Below, piece after piece: positions 46,836-58,275 of a stretch of DNA of 64,000 nucleotides (the stretch's first letter is position 1; every line of letters starts with the position of its first letter). Source of the DNA: Blasia pusilla (Eukaryota > Marchantiophyta > Marchantiopsida > Blasiales); assembly GCA_050084515.1 (NCBI GenBank), contig CM114272.1, positions 8,060,001 through 8,124,000 of the forward strand. Direction: 5' to 3'. Below the pieces are notes generated by a model. That model had not been told where the DNA came from, made no database searches, and saw only the letters and a program-made list of their open reading frames with translations. The translations under genes and the position numbers were made by a program.

Positions 46836-49510
46836 GTAACGTGTTCCAATGATGTTGGGCCTATAAGTGCACATTGAGAATGCTGCGCTGCTGTTGTGTG
46901 CATGTTAGTGCCTCAAGTAGACCAAGTAAATTTCAGGAGAGAAATTTTTTGTGGGACCTTGGAAGCGTGTATGAAGAGAAGATTAAAGATGCCTTGTACA
47001 GTTGCCAGTAGGAGTAATGTTCAGAATTACTAGTACAACAAAAACGAACTATTTTGCTTTTCTAAGCTCAGTGAAGAGACGGAGCTCTTTGTAAGAGCAG
47101 TGTGAGGGCTGTAACGAGCTTCTCATTTATCACTGGCGATGTCTTCTAGAAGCTCAGGGAGCTTTCTGGAAGGCAAGGGGATTTAGGAAATCAAGTTGGC
47201 ATCGTGCATTTCAGTGTTTCTCTATCTAATCTCAGATTATGAAAGGAAGATCTATGCATGTCAAAGTGAACGTTTTGTCTGAAAACTGATCTGCTATTTA
47301 GAATATAACTGAGTCTAAGACTTTCAAGTCATTCAGAAAAGGCCATTGTACATTTATCAAGTTCATAAGGTTCTCTGAGTTCACACTTAATTATTTTGTC
47401 ATATATGGAGTTGAAGTGAAATTTTTATCTGAAAACTGATCTGTTATCTAGAATAAAACTGAGTCGACTTTCAAGTCAATCAAAACATGCCATGGTACAT
47501 TTACAGAGTACAGAAGGTTCTTGGGTTCACTCTTGATTGTTTATTCTCACTCCTGGGGTATTGAGCGTTGTAATCATCTTAGAAGACACTTGCCCAAGGT
47601 CCACCAATAATCTGTATTGCTTAAGGGTACTTCTTTAGCTTGTGGAACCCTTTCAAGCAGCAGACCGTTTCAAACCCTTCATTGCTCCCACTTACACCCC
47701 TTTCCCCTTAAGTGCAGCAAAAAGGTTTTTTGGCATGATGATGCCAATACATGTGCAAAAAAAGTGGTCCATAAGAAAATTTTTGTCTTTCATGTGCTTT
47801 TCGCATATTCGCGTGTGAGTGTGACCGCCCTTGTAGTGTATCGATCTATCATACTTTTCAACTAAAAGTGTGAATTCTCATAGTTTCCCAAAAAATAAAT
47901 GGGATCATTCATTAGCACATCTTATTTTCCATTTAGAATTATGTGTGAGTACCTACCAACCAAAAATGAAATTTGGTCAAACTTAACCCAAATCATGAAT
48001 TCATTCACATTAGAGGGATCTAGAGATTTGAGGGACTAGGACATTGTTTAGAGAGGGGAAGCTTCAACCAACATAGTTCCCAACAATGCTAACTCATAAA
48101 AGTGATGGGAGTCTTAACTCCATGTGTAGGGCAAGCTCCTTCCACTATTCCACCCTCTCACCCTCTAAGCATAAAGAAATCACACAATAGGAGAATAGGA
48201 GCTAATCGTGGGATAAGTAGGAGTTGCAATACCAACCATGTTGAGCTCATATCTAGGAGAGACTAAGTAAAATTGAGAAGATTCAAAATTTTGTTGCAAC
48301 AGTATCATGGTGGAAAGAGAGGGTGTAACAATGAAGCATATTACCATTGACTTAACCTACAATGAGTTGGAAATATATATGCTAGAGGCTTGGAGGGGAA
48401 GAAGAGAGACAGAAAAGCGAGAGCTACATGATGTGGTGGGGGATGGAGGTTGCTCCAAAGAACCCTAAGATATATCTCAAAAAAGAGGAGTCCTTTTTTT
48501 CTTCCCCAAAAAAGCTATTCCTAAGAGACTTTAGTCGTAAGTATCTACTTACACCTATCTTATGTATTGTACTAGGTTAGGGTATAAGAAACTATAATAC
48601 ACACTCATAAAACATACTTCTTTCCTGATTTTGCTTCATGATCCAATGCACATATCTTGTGTTATGAAATGCATTGCATTATCAATATTAGGTTAGTCTC
48701 CTCTTATGCTAAGGGCTAGATCACATAAGCAACATATTTTTGGTTGGAACTGCTGGTCAGTGTTACCATTCCAGAGGCTTTCAACCAGGTACTCTCACAC
48801 CCTCCAACGATGACGGATGAAATCTCCATCAGCACAACTCGTTCTTTCCAATTTTTTATTGGCTCTAAAAAGTTTTGGAATGTATGAGGACATAGCGCCT
48901 CTCTTGCTCCCAAAATTTTTGGGTGGTAAAAGTCTAATGACCATGTGGAAAATCTATGAATCCGAACAAAAATCCATGACTCTCATCTGTTTCAAATCAT
49001 TATACATTAAAGGATGAAATTCATCTAGTGTAATAGCCAACGTCAGTGCTACACTAGCCCATGGGATCAAGCCCTAAGTGGAAACAAAGTTCCCATCAAT
49101 TTCTTCATAAGTCTTAATTGTGGCTATTTATGTTGTTTTGAGAGTAGAGGGAAAGTGAGGTAGGGAAGGTTCTATTTGGATGGAAGGAAGTAGGACGTTA
49201 TACGTTGGACGAATTAAGGGGATTGAGACTATTGAATATATAGGATAGAAGGGATGAAGGGATGGGGCAAAAAAGGTAGGGAATAAAGAGGTTGAAAAAG
49301 AGTATAGGGAAGGTTCTACATTATGACGGATGGATGGGAGGGAATGGATTCCATTCCTATGGAGAGATGGAGACGTTCCCTCATACTCCATTCCTCTTCT
49401 CTATGGAGTAATAGAGAATATTCCTCTTCTTTGTGTCACTTCCTCTCCAACCTTTTGCATCTCATGGCACCAATGTATTAGCTCTAATTATCATTCTTGT
49501 TTATCAAAGG
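46836..49510. other. 3' side of isoamylase and unassigned intergenic DNA
   Basis: The isoamylase 3' UTR begins after the stop at 46835. Candidate AATAAA-like words occur near 47451. A tandem duplication lies at 47265-47550. From about 47.9 kb onward the DNA is AT-rich with no conserved protein. A GGAA-rich stretch at 49140-49330 contains 'agggaaggttcta' twice, possibly a small non-autonomous repeat. Confidence 0.45.
47265..47550 (+). repeat. Tandem duplication, about 150-bp period
   Basis: 'gtctgaaaactgatctgctatttagaata' and the following 100 bases recur with changes starting at about 47416 ('atctgaaaactgatctgttatctagaata'). Both copies end near 'ggttc...gttcac'. The copies have diverged noticeably. 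Confidence 0.75.
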
Positions 49511-50099
49511 TGTCGTGCGCATACACATCGCTACACAACATACATTGCTGTCACTGAACATACACACAAACACTTACGATCCCATGCTAACTCATGGCAT
49601 CCAAACAATGAGACGAGAAGTACCAAAATATCTCCAATTTATCGATCCAATCTCACATCAATCTCTCACACCAAGCTCTCCATGGTGTGCACTCTCTCTC
49701 ATGTCAAACCAAACCCACTCTCCTAATGAGAGGCTTGGATTACACACACAAGGCAAGGAGGACCATAGCTCCGCTGCCTCATGCCAATAAGTTCAACAAA
49801 GAGAGAATGAGCTCTCAAGCTCCCTCTCTTGGAGGTATACCCCCTTCCCTCTCCCAAACTCTCTCCTTGGTAATCTATGCTCGCAGGTCACCTCCTTGGC
49901 TCTTGACTATTGAAGATTGAGTTACAGTCAAGCTCATGAGACACTTGAACTGCCACATTTGATACTCACACGAAGTAGGGAAGCTTAATTTTGGTAGATC
50001 AAGTAGAGTCACACATCCTGTTCATAGATTCATAATGAAGGTTTCCTTGCGACCCATCATGCATATATGATGACTCTCCTTTAAGAACAAGAGCCGAGT

Positions 50100-51021
50100 T
50101 ATTTTGAAGAAGTGTAAGAAAGTCGAATGGATTAAATCTATGGAGGAAGAGCTTGCTACATTAAGACATCAACAGACCTGGGAGCTGGTTGATATACCTT
50201 CCAATAAATAAGCTATTGGTTACAAATGGGTTTACAAAATCAAGTGCAATCAAGATGGTACACTTAACAAATACAAAGCGAGATTGATGGCTAAGCGCTA
50301 TGCACAACAATATGGCATTGATTATTAGAAAACATTTAGCCATGTTGCAAAGATGGAAACTACGAGAATAGTGGTTGTAGTTGCAATAAGTAAGAAATGG
50401 AGATTACATCACATAGACGTCAAGAATGCCTTCTTGAATGGAGATCTACATGAGGAGGTATATATGACTCAACCACATGGATATGAGCATCCCGAGTTTC
50501 CATTTCGCGTATGCAGGTTAAAGAAAGCTCCATACGGGCTCAAACAAGCTCATAGAGCTTGGTATGGCAAGATTACATACGTCCTACAATAGTTGGGTTT
50601 TAGGATATGTGATCCTGACTCCTCGTTATATGTCTTGAGAGGACAAGATCATACGGTTATCTTTGTGTTGTATGTTGACGACCTCTTGATTACTGGGAGT
50701 ACTAAGGATATGGTACAACAAGTCAAGCTAAAATTACAAGCAGAATTTGATATGAAGGACTTGGGAGAACTCAAGTACTTCCTTGGTCTTGAGTTTATGA
50801 AGGTTGGAGAGAGCATGTGGTTACTTCAAGGATAATATGCTCTTCACATGCTTTCAAAATATGATATGACGGCTTGTAAGCGAATCTCTACATCGTTGGA
50901 CTAAAGTGTGAAGCTAAGAGTGGATGAAGGAGAGTTGCTTGCAGATTCTAATATGTACAAACGTATGGTTGGAATTTTGATCTATCTAACTATAACCAGG
51001 CCAGATTTGAGCTATGCAATT
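50100..51021 (+). pseudogene. Copia reverse transcriptase, first part
   Basis: It reads LRHQQTWELVDIPSNK, YKWVYKIKCNQDGTLNKYKA, HIDVKNAFLNGDLHEEVYM, YGLKQAHRAWYGK and the intact VLYVDDLLITGS loop near 50670, then FDMKDLGELKYFLGLEF. The frame is constant but has in-frame stops (for example at 50209, 50326, 50590 and 50833). It ends at TRPDLSYAI, where the gypsy element enters. The next residues (VGLVSQFM) continue at 59304. Confidence 0.88.
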
Positions 51022-52039
51022 TGTCGTGTGCCTACTTTTCTTGAACGTTAATCTTTGTTGTTGCGGAAGCGTGCGTTCAGTAGGTCACGCTCTCAATGAT
51101 GATCTGCATCCAAACACGCATTGTGGTTAGTCGGATCTTGGATCAATCATTAGGCTGATTTTCCGAGTTCTCGTCTCGGTCTCTCATCAAGCTTAAAGTT
51201 CCTATTTTTGCGGTTTACAACATAAGCAAGTCTCAAAAGACTTGGGACACAATTTCTGGTCGGTTCACGAACGTCAAACGGCGTTTTGCGCCTGGCGGTT
51301 CTAACTGTCCGATGGACATCTAATGAGTCCCTAACCGAGACTCATACAAAGTGAATCACGGGTCAGAATCCAAGTATGGCATACAAATTCCATTCCCTTG
51401 GATCAGGTTTGGGTTTCGAGTTCCATCGCCAAACTCCAGTTCCATCCCGTGCCCTTGAGACGTTGTTTGGTCCTCAAAGTGGGGATTCGTGTTCCAAGAC
51501 ATTTTGGAGAGACTCCTCACTTACTAGTACTTCTGGGGATCTTCGGGGTTTCCTAATTTTAAGGAAAGACACTCAGGCCTCTCCAATTGGCCCTCAATCC
51601 GAATGCTCTCACAATTATTTTCGACCAATATCTCAGTCTATATTAATGCACTTTCTAATATCTTTAGTGTGTTGGAAGCGTCTCAAGATAAGCTTTCCAA
51701 CATGCACTTAGTTGTCCCAAATTCATATTGGGGCTAAATGTTATGATCTAAAACACAATCAAATTTCCCAAACGCTAGTCGTGTTCCAAAAGTGGTTCTC
51801 ACCTCTTTGGCAACCAACATTCCAAGACTCAAATCATCTCAAGTCTTGGCTCATGTTTGGTCTAGGTTTTCTAGTCGCGACCACTAAGGCATGAAACATA
51901 CAACTATGTTCTGCGTTTCGTATCTTGAAATTTTCCAATAGCCTCTCCAAAGCGCGATCATCGCAACGTAAGTCCACTTGATTTCTGATGTTCCGCTTGA
52001 TGCCTATTTGGTGTTCGTTTGGTTATGAGGGTTGCGACA
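51022..52039 (-). repeat. 3' LTR of the chromovirus
   Basis: It begins TGTCGTGTGCCTAC and ends GGTTGCGACA on the plus strand. It pairs with 58276-59301. The polypurine tract (minus-strand AAGTAGGGGCTAT) lies at 52040-52052. Many differences from its partner are C/T or G/A, as expected of methylated DNA. Confidence 0.88.
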
Positions 52040-52724
52040 ATAGCCCCTACTTAAAAGGTTGATGTCCTCATTAACACAAACCTTTGTACTGTTAAGTTTT
52101 GGGAAGCCGGTCGCTTAACACTGAATCGCGTTCTGGTAGCTAACCCGCAATTCCACTTTTGGTTTAAGTCTTAGGTTGTCGCTTGCAGCACTTAGAATTA
52201 TTAACTTCTTCACTTCAATCAACCTAGATTTGTTCTACAAAACCAATCTAGACTATCAAAATAAGCTAGCTAAGTCTGCAACATAACACTTCACTCACAA
52301 TTTGTAAACAATCGCCTATTTATCTAGCCAACTCGTACTACTTTTGGGAAACTCGTAGGTGCGTCACTTAGTTCACTTATGGAACATGAATGAGATCACC
52401 ACAAACCCCAAGACACACTAATCTGCCCCACCGGCATTAGGATGGGTCCAAATGCTAGTACTTCAATAGTTGGTCTTGATTTAGATGCCTTATCCGAATA
52501 CAATCTCTCACCTCAAATACTCATTTTTTGGCTTCCTTGACTTACATCCTAAGCATATGAAGAACTACTCATTGCCATGCACTTCCAAACTCAAAATCAA
52601 AATCACTAGCATCGAATCTCCAAATACATGCATTCTTTAGTGCAACAACTAAACTTTTCTAGTTACGACGGGTTATCGGCCCAAGCTTCTCGGTCACAAG
52701 TTATGTCCTTTGCTTCACCATGTA

Positions 52725-53786
52725 CTAATGTATGTGCCTATCTTGCATCCATTTGAAGTCTCGCAACCCCTCTTGCAGGTGTTCAAGATTTGCCTCCGCA
52801 ATCCCAGTCGCCTCTTTCACATGGTAACCTTTCCACTTGACCAAGTACTCGTACTTGGCGACTCTACGTTTGGAACGTAGAATGTTCTCCACCTCAAACT
52901 TTGGTTCCTCATTTCTTATGACTGGTTGTAGTCTCAACACCATCCTTTGTTCGGGACGTACATTGTCTTGAAGACACTTCTTCAATAATGACACATGGAA
53001 ATTCGGGTGAATCTTGAACTCGTTTGGCAACTCCAATGTGTACACATCCTCAAACGGATTTGCCTTGATCACATACGGTCCAACATACTTGGTTGAAAAT
53101 TTTGCAAAAAATTCCTTCGGAAGAGTGAGATTCTTTACATTCAACCGCACTTGTTCCCCAACTTGGAAACTCACTTGGCGCCAAATTTTGTTAGCATGCT
53201 TCACGTACCTTAGTTGAGCCTTGGCAAGACTTCTCCTCGCACGCTCTTGTTGTTCTTGCATTTCCACTAACAAAAATTTCCCCGTTGCTTGACGAGTGTG
53301 TGCCGATGTAGCGCCCCTCGAAAGGGCCAAGTCAAGAGGCCCTTCTGGTTCTCTTTGATACGCCAGAAGAAACGGAGATTCTCTCGTTGCAAAATGTTTG
53401 GTCGAGTTGTAACAATACTCAGCCATACTTAGCCACTTTGCCCAATCTCTTTGGTCCGCACTCACGTAATTCCTTAAGTATTGGTTCACAACCGAGTTTA
53501 CTTTTTCCGTTTGCCCATCCGTTTGAGGATGGAAGGTCGTACTAAAGCCGAGTTTCATGAATAGATGTTTCCAAAAGGCACAGGTTAACTTCGGATCTCG
53601 ATTGGACACAATGATCCTAGGCAATCCGTGAGCTTGCCACCAACCATCCAGGAAAAATCGGGAAGTTGTGTAGGCCGTCGTTGAATATCTCGTCGGCACA
53701 AACCTCCCCAATTTGCTAAACCGATCAACTATCACAAGTATAGCGTTGTATCCCTCAGATTCTAGAAGACTTGTAATGAAATCCAT
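52725..53786 (-). pseudogene. Chromovirus integrase core, GPY module and chromodomain
   Basis: A 353-codon open frame starts MDFITSLLESEGYNAILVIV (first catalytic Asp). The second Asp is in IIVSNRDPKLT and the Glu in TDGQTEKVNSVVNQYLRNYV. A GPY-type segment (KYVGPYVIKANPFEDVYTLEL) and HPNFHVSLLKKC follow. The C-terminal chromodomain reads EVENILRSKRRVAKYEYLVK then WKGYHVKEATG, with the aromatic Y, W and Y residues that bind methylated histone tails. It would integrate cDNA, with the chromodomain steering it to marked chromatin. The frame itself is unbroken, but an in-frame stop just upstream cuts it from the HHCC region. Confidence 0.9.
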
Positions 53787-53787
53787 G

Positions 53788-54323
53788 CTAATGCTTTGCT
53801 AGGGTCCCTCCGGGATCGGCAAAGGATGAAGTAAGCCTAGCTTGCTTCTTCGCATAAGAAACTTTGTTTGCTTGACGGGTCACGCAGGTCTTCACATATT
53901 GAGCAACATCTTCCTTCATGTTGGGCCAGAAGAACCTCTTGGCCAAAACAACAAGAGTGGATTTCTCCCCTTTGTATCCTGCCAAAGGTCCATTATGACA
54001 TTCCACAAACACTTTGGTCTGTAGCTTGCCTTGGCCTACATAGATCTTGCTTGGCTTAAACCTTAGCAAGTCGTGCCTCAAACTTAGATTGGCCACCTTC
54101 TCGCCCCGCTTCAACTTCCCAATGTACTCACTCGCTTGCACATCCTTCATGTATCCTTTGCAAATCCTTCTTTCCAGATCTGTTTCATAAGGGAACATTG
54201 CTCTCAAGACTTGTGTTGTCAATGGCATATGCTGATCCCTGCGACTTAACGCATCTGGAATGACATTGTCTTTCCTTGGCTTGTGGATTAGCTCCACATT
54301 TGTCAATGCCAAGGTATCATGCT
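53788..54323 (-). pseudogene. Chromovirus integrase HHCC region
   Basis: The minus-strand frame reads HDTLALTNVELIHKPRKDNV, then PDALSRRDQ, the normal RNase H to integrase linker. It continues FVECHNGPLAGYKGEKSTLV and FFWPNMKEDVAQYVKTCVTR. The zinc-binding His and Cys partners are partly lost (GH to GY, and one Cys of the C-x2-C pair). The sequence beyond 54323 no longer fits, because the adjoining RNase H has been flipped. Confidence 0.75.
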
Positions 54324-55056
54324 GAGTATGATTGCGTTTCCTGCTAAGCAATTATTGGCGGGAGATCTAGATACATCTCTCCAAGTCACCAAGAGAATGA
54401 CCAATTTGGTTTACCTAGGATCCAAGATCGCTAATCGCGATGTGATGTTGCTTGTTGATACAAGTGCTTTGCACTCATTTTTAAGCCCAAGAATCGTGAA
54501 GACATTGGGATTGCCAACCACTAAGGCCGATGAACCTATTAGGGTAGGATTAGCGGGAGGCAAGTCCCACCACACCTTAGAGTTGGTTTTAGGGCTAGAA
54601 GTGGGATGCGGAGTATTCAAGTTGAAGGAGAATTTCACAGTTTGCGACATGGATAGAATCGATGGAGTCTTGGGGAACACATTCTTGGATGCGTATGAGG
54701 TGGAACTGAGGTGAAGAACTTTGAGGTTCAGCATCTTGGTTAACGGCAAACGGACGGACGTCAAATTGGTTCGTGAGGTTCCTAGAAAGAGGGAGTTGGT
54801 GAACGCCATCACGAGGACAAGTTTGACCGAGTTAGAGGAAGGACTCCTTTTCTTGATGAGACAAGTATAGGATGATGCAAGCGCGAGATACAGAGATCAG
54901 AACCCAACTTCAAGGGGAATCCCTGAAACACTCGAGAGTTGTGAAAGAATTTGGAGATGTGTTGACTAAGGAGCTTCCGACTGAGTTTCCACCACATAGG
55001 GAGGTTGATCATAAGATAGAGGTGATACGCGGATCTCAACCATCTTCAAAGGCGCC
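54324..55056 (+). pseudogene. Chromovirus aspartic protease and spacer
   Basis: The frame reads DVMLLVDTSALHSFLSPRIV, where the active-site triplet is DTS in place of the usual DTG. It goes on with IRVGLAGGKSHHTLELVLG and DMDRIDGVLGNTFLDAYEVEL. After frame changes near 54715 and 54870, VVKEFGDVLTKELPTEFPPH and KIEVIRGSQPSSKAPY mark the run-in to RT. At 55057-55061 the coding sequence is interrupted by a solo LTR. The triplet change may or may not matter in itself, since some retropepsins tolerate Ser, but the domain is broken by frameshifts. Confidence 0.8.
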
Positions 55057-55061
55057 ATATA

Positions 55062-56085
55062 TGTCACGACCCTCATGACCAAACGAGTGCCAAAGCGGAA
55101 CATCGGAACACTAGCGGGCTCACACTAAGATGGTTTGCGCATTGGAGTGGTCTCGGAGAAGAGACAAGAGTTGAGACGCAAGCAAGGCATCACGTTTCAT
55201 ATGTTGTGGTCGTGACTAAGAAACTTGGACCAAAGGCGGATCAAGACTTGAGAGGAGTCAAATCTAGGAAGTGCATTGCCAAAGAAAGTGATCCGAATTT
55301 GGAACGCCACTAGCGTTTGGGAGTTTCCAATTGTATTTTTGGCCATAACGTTTAGTTTGGAGATGCGTTTGGGACAAATAAGGATGAATTGGAAAGCTTA
55401 TGGAAATGCAGATCAGATGAATTAAAGATCTCTACAAACGCACAAGTAGAGGCTGAGAAACGGCCTGAAAACGAGTGTAAGTATGGTCGGGTCGAGGGCC
55501 AAAATGAAGGGCCCGACCATCTTCCCCAAAGATAGGGGGAGGGTGGAGATCCCCAGAGTACTAGTACTTCTAGGGATCTCCTCTTGAAGAAGTACTAGTA
55601 CTTCTTCAAGAGTGTTTGGGACTCAAACTCCATTTTGGACGCCACGGGGCGACTCAAGGGCAAGGAACGGATCGGGAGTTTGGAGTTGGGCTTGAAAACC
55701 TGAACCAAGTCTATTGAGGTGAATTTTAGAGATCCCTCTTGGATTCCAACCCGCGACTCAATTACTTGGGTCCCGGTTAGGAACTCGTTCTTGAGGTCCA
55801 TTGAACAGTTGGGACCGCTGGGCGCGCAAGTGTCGTTTTAGGTTCCTAGACCAACCAGAAAGTTTTTTCCAAGTCTTGAAGGACCGTGTTTGGAAACTAG
55901 GAAGTAGGGAAGTTTGAGCTTGATGAGATGCCGAGTAGAAGACTCGGTGGGTTGGAAGGCCGCTTGACCCAAAGTCAGACTAACGTGAGTGCATTTGGGT
56001 GCAAGTTGGCAATGAGAGCGTGTCCTACTGAACGTACGCTTCCGCAAAACTAAGATTGACGTTCAAGGAGAGTAGGCACATGACA
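55062..56085 (+). repeat. Solo LTR of the chromovirus family inside RT
   Basis: It reads TGTCACGACCCTCATGACC at the left and ends GTAGGCACATGACA, the reverse complement of the element's own LTR as it appears at 51022. A perfect 5-bp target duplication ATATA flanks it (55057-55061, 56086-56090). Removing it restores the KAPYRLNQEELVEL reading of RT. The internal region of that copy has been lost by LTR-LTR recombination. Confidence 0.88.
55581..55612. repeat. 32-bp perfect palindrome in the solo LTR
   Basis: 'ctcttgaagaagtac' followed by 'tagtacttcttcaagag' is its own reverse complement. A related 'actagtacttct' word lies just to its left, so a short inverted duplication probably created it. 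Confidence 0.85.
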
Positions 56086-57070
56086 ATATAGGCTGAATCA
56101 AGAAGAACTTGTTGAGTTAAAGAAATAGTTGGGTGAACTCCTAGAGAGGGGTTACATCCGAACTAGCAAGTCAACTTATGGAGCGCCCGTTCTCTTTGTG
56201 AAGAAGAAAGATGGAAAGTTGAGACTCTGTGTAGATTACCGCGCGCTGAATAAAGTGATGGTAAGGAATAACTATCCTCTTCTGAGGATGGATGACCTCT
56301 TTGATCGATTGTCAAGTGCCAAGTATTTAAGCAAGATTGACTTGAAATCAAGATATTATCAGATTCGGATTGCCGAAGCGGATGTAAAGAAGAGTGTGTG
56401 TAGGACGAGATACAGTTCATTCGAGTTTGTGGTAATGTCTTTCGGTCTTTGTAATGCACCTTCGACGTTCACCACTTTGATGAACTTCATCTTTCATAAG
56501 GAGACAAATGAGTTTGTGATCATCTACATAGATGACATACTCATCTATTCGAAAACATTAGAGAAGCACGCTCGATATTTGAAGACGATGTTTGAGAAAC
56601 TCAAGGCAAACAAGCTGTATGCGAATGCGGATAAGAGTAAGTTCGGTTTGATGAAGATCAAGTTCTTGGGGCATGTAGTTAGTGTAGATGGAGTGAGTCT
56701 AGAAATTGATAAGGTAAGCGCAATTGCCAAATGGGAACCGCCTTTGACTGTGAAGGGCATCATCTCGCAAGAACCAATCCTGAAGCTGCCGGAGTTTGAT
56801 CAACTATTTGAGGTGCATACTCATGCTAGTGATTTCGCGATTGCAAGAATGTTGGTGCAAAAAGGGAGACATGTAGCATACGAGAGCAAGAAGATTAGCA
56901 ACACCGAAAGGAGATGGCCCACTCATGAGAAAGAGTTGTTCGCGGTGGTTCAATGCTTGAGGAAGTGGCGTCACTATCTAGGACTTCATAAGACTTGAGT
57001 ATTCACCGATAACATATCGCTCAAGTATTTTGAGACCGAGGATCGCGTAACATGGAAGCAACTTCGATGG
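56086..57070 (+). pseudogene. Chromovirus reverse transcriptase and RNase H (inverted)
   Basis: RT reads [77 protein letters not shown] and the intact catalytic [13 protein letters not shown]. About 60 residues of the connection are missing between [10 protein letters not shown] and EPILKLPEF. RNase H follows with [16 protein letters not shown] (the catalytic Asp of HTDAS is now His), [18 protein letters not shown] and, after a TGA at 56996, VFTDNISLKYFETEDR. The 290-codon stretch from 56129 is open, which is notable for such a rearranged copy. Confidence 0.88.
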
Positions 57071-57206
57071 GTTTACTAACCTTGGTCCTCACACATTCCT
57101 TAGCCATATGCCAGGGTTTGCCACAATTGTAGCAAATCACTTTGGCGTTTGTTGACTTCGAGAACGACGGCCCTCTTCGCTTCGTATTGAGTTCCACTTG
57201 TTTCAC
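57021..57206 (-). pseudogene. Chromovirus gag zinc knuckle
   Basis: The minus-strand frame carries CYNCGKPWHMAKEC, a CCHC knuckle that binds element RNA. The true sequence runs only to about 57071 (RTKVSKP). The rest of this frame is antisense of the inverted RNase H end. It continues from the gag frame after a stop at 57203. Confidence 0.8.
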
Positions 57207-58015
57207 TGCTGGGGCAAGAGACCCTCGGTGGTCACGCTCACCCCCATTCCAAATCCTCTTGGACGCCCCTTTTTTTCCGGTAACTTAGAAAAACTTTTCG
57301 GCTCAAAGGGTTTTTGGTTTTGGACTTCATCATTCCCTATCCGTTCCACTAGCCTCAGAAGCTCCGCGCACGTCTCTGGAATGTGAGGCATACGAAAGAG
57401 GGCCTTTTCGGCGCTCAGTTTAAGTCCACTTAAGAAGATCACCTTCTTTGTAAACTCATCCATGGAAAGTGAGCTCATTTGTGCATTTAACTCTTGCACA
57501 TAAGCGCTAAGGGATCTGCTTTGGTGCAACCTCACAAATTCCATGCCATCGTGATACTCCTGATATTCTGGAGTAAATTGATTACTAATCAACCCCTTGA
57601 AATCTTCCCAACTTAAAGTTCTTCCACAGCCCAGATGTTCTTTACAGTGAGTTGTCCACCAGTGGAGAGCATGATCCTTTAGAAACGTGACCGCTACAAT
57701 CACCTTGTCTTGCTCATCTGCCCTTTGCACCTCAAAGTAAAGTTCGAGTTCCGTTAGAAACTCGCTCACTTTCCGAGAACGTTCCATTCCTGTGAATGGC
57801 GTTGGAAAATTTGTCTTACAAAGCTTCTTGCCGGAACTAGAGGCTCCATTCGACTTCAGTTCTACAATCACCTTGATATGTTTGGCCATCTCGTCCACCA
57901 TCACCTTCATCAAATCCATTATTTGGATATAAAAGGCTGGGTCATTTGAGTTTGGAGTCGAAGGCCCTCCGGAAAGATTCACGTTTGGAACATCCTCATG
58001 TCTGGGACTCGGCAC
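57203..58015 (-). pseudogene. Chromovirus gag (retrotransposon gag domain)
   Basis: A 270-codon open frame starts MPSPRHEDVPNVNLSGG. It contains the usual retrotransposon gag signature: FTGMERSRKVSEFLTELELY, FLKDHALHWWTTHCKEH, SWEDFKGLISNQFTPEYQEY, then LSAYVQELNAQMSSL and FLSGLKL. It would form the particle shell. The start lies about 250 bases from the primer-binding site, a normal leader length. The frame is unbroken up to a stop before the zinc knuckle, so gag is nearly whole. Confidence 0.88.
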
Positions 58016-58260
58016 TTAGGGAGTCGCTATCTCATCCTCTAGCTCACGGTTGGTCATTGATTCATCTCTCCGCTTTTTTTGATTTGACTCGCGGCTTCCT
58101 TGGTTCTTCGCCCTTGGTCGCCATTTGCGAGTCCTCGCTTTCTCATATCTCCTCCCCGTCTCTTGCTTTCCTCCTTGAGCGTCATGGTCTTCTAGACACC
58201 TTGAGTCCTTCTCAAATGTCCAAATCTTCTACGACCCCAAGTTCACGCTCATCAAGGATG

Positions 58261-58273
58261 GGCTCTGATACCA
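58261..58273 (-). promoter_or_regulatory. Primer-binding site of the chromovirus
   Basis: On the minus strand it reads TGGTATCAGAGCC, complementary to the 3' end of plant initiator methionine tRNA, two bases from the LTR edge at 58276. This fixes the element's orientation. Confidence 0.9.
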
Positions 58274-58275
58274 CG

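Larger units (their letters stand above)
54324..57070 (+). other. Inverted protease-RT-RNase H block of the chromovirus
   Basis: This block is on the plus strand while both flanks of the same element are on the minus strand. At the right breakpoint RNase H ends DRVTWKQLRW and is followed by antisense zinc-knuckle sequence. The residues that should come next (HDTLALTNVE) begin at the left breakpoint on the other strand. One inversion of about 2.75 kb explains both joins. Confidence 0.85.
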
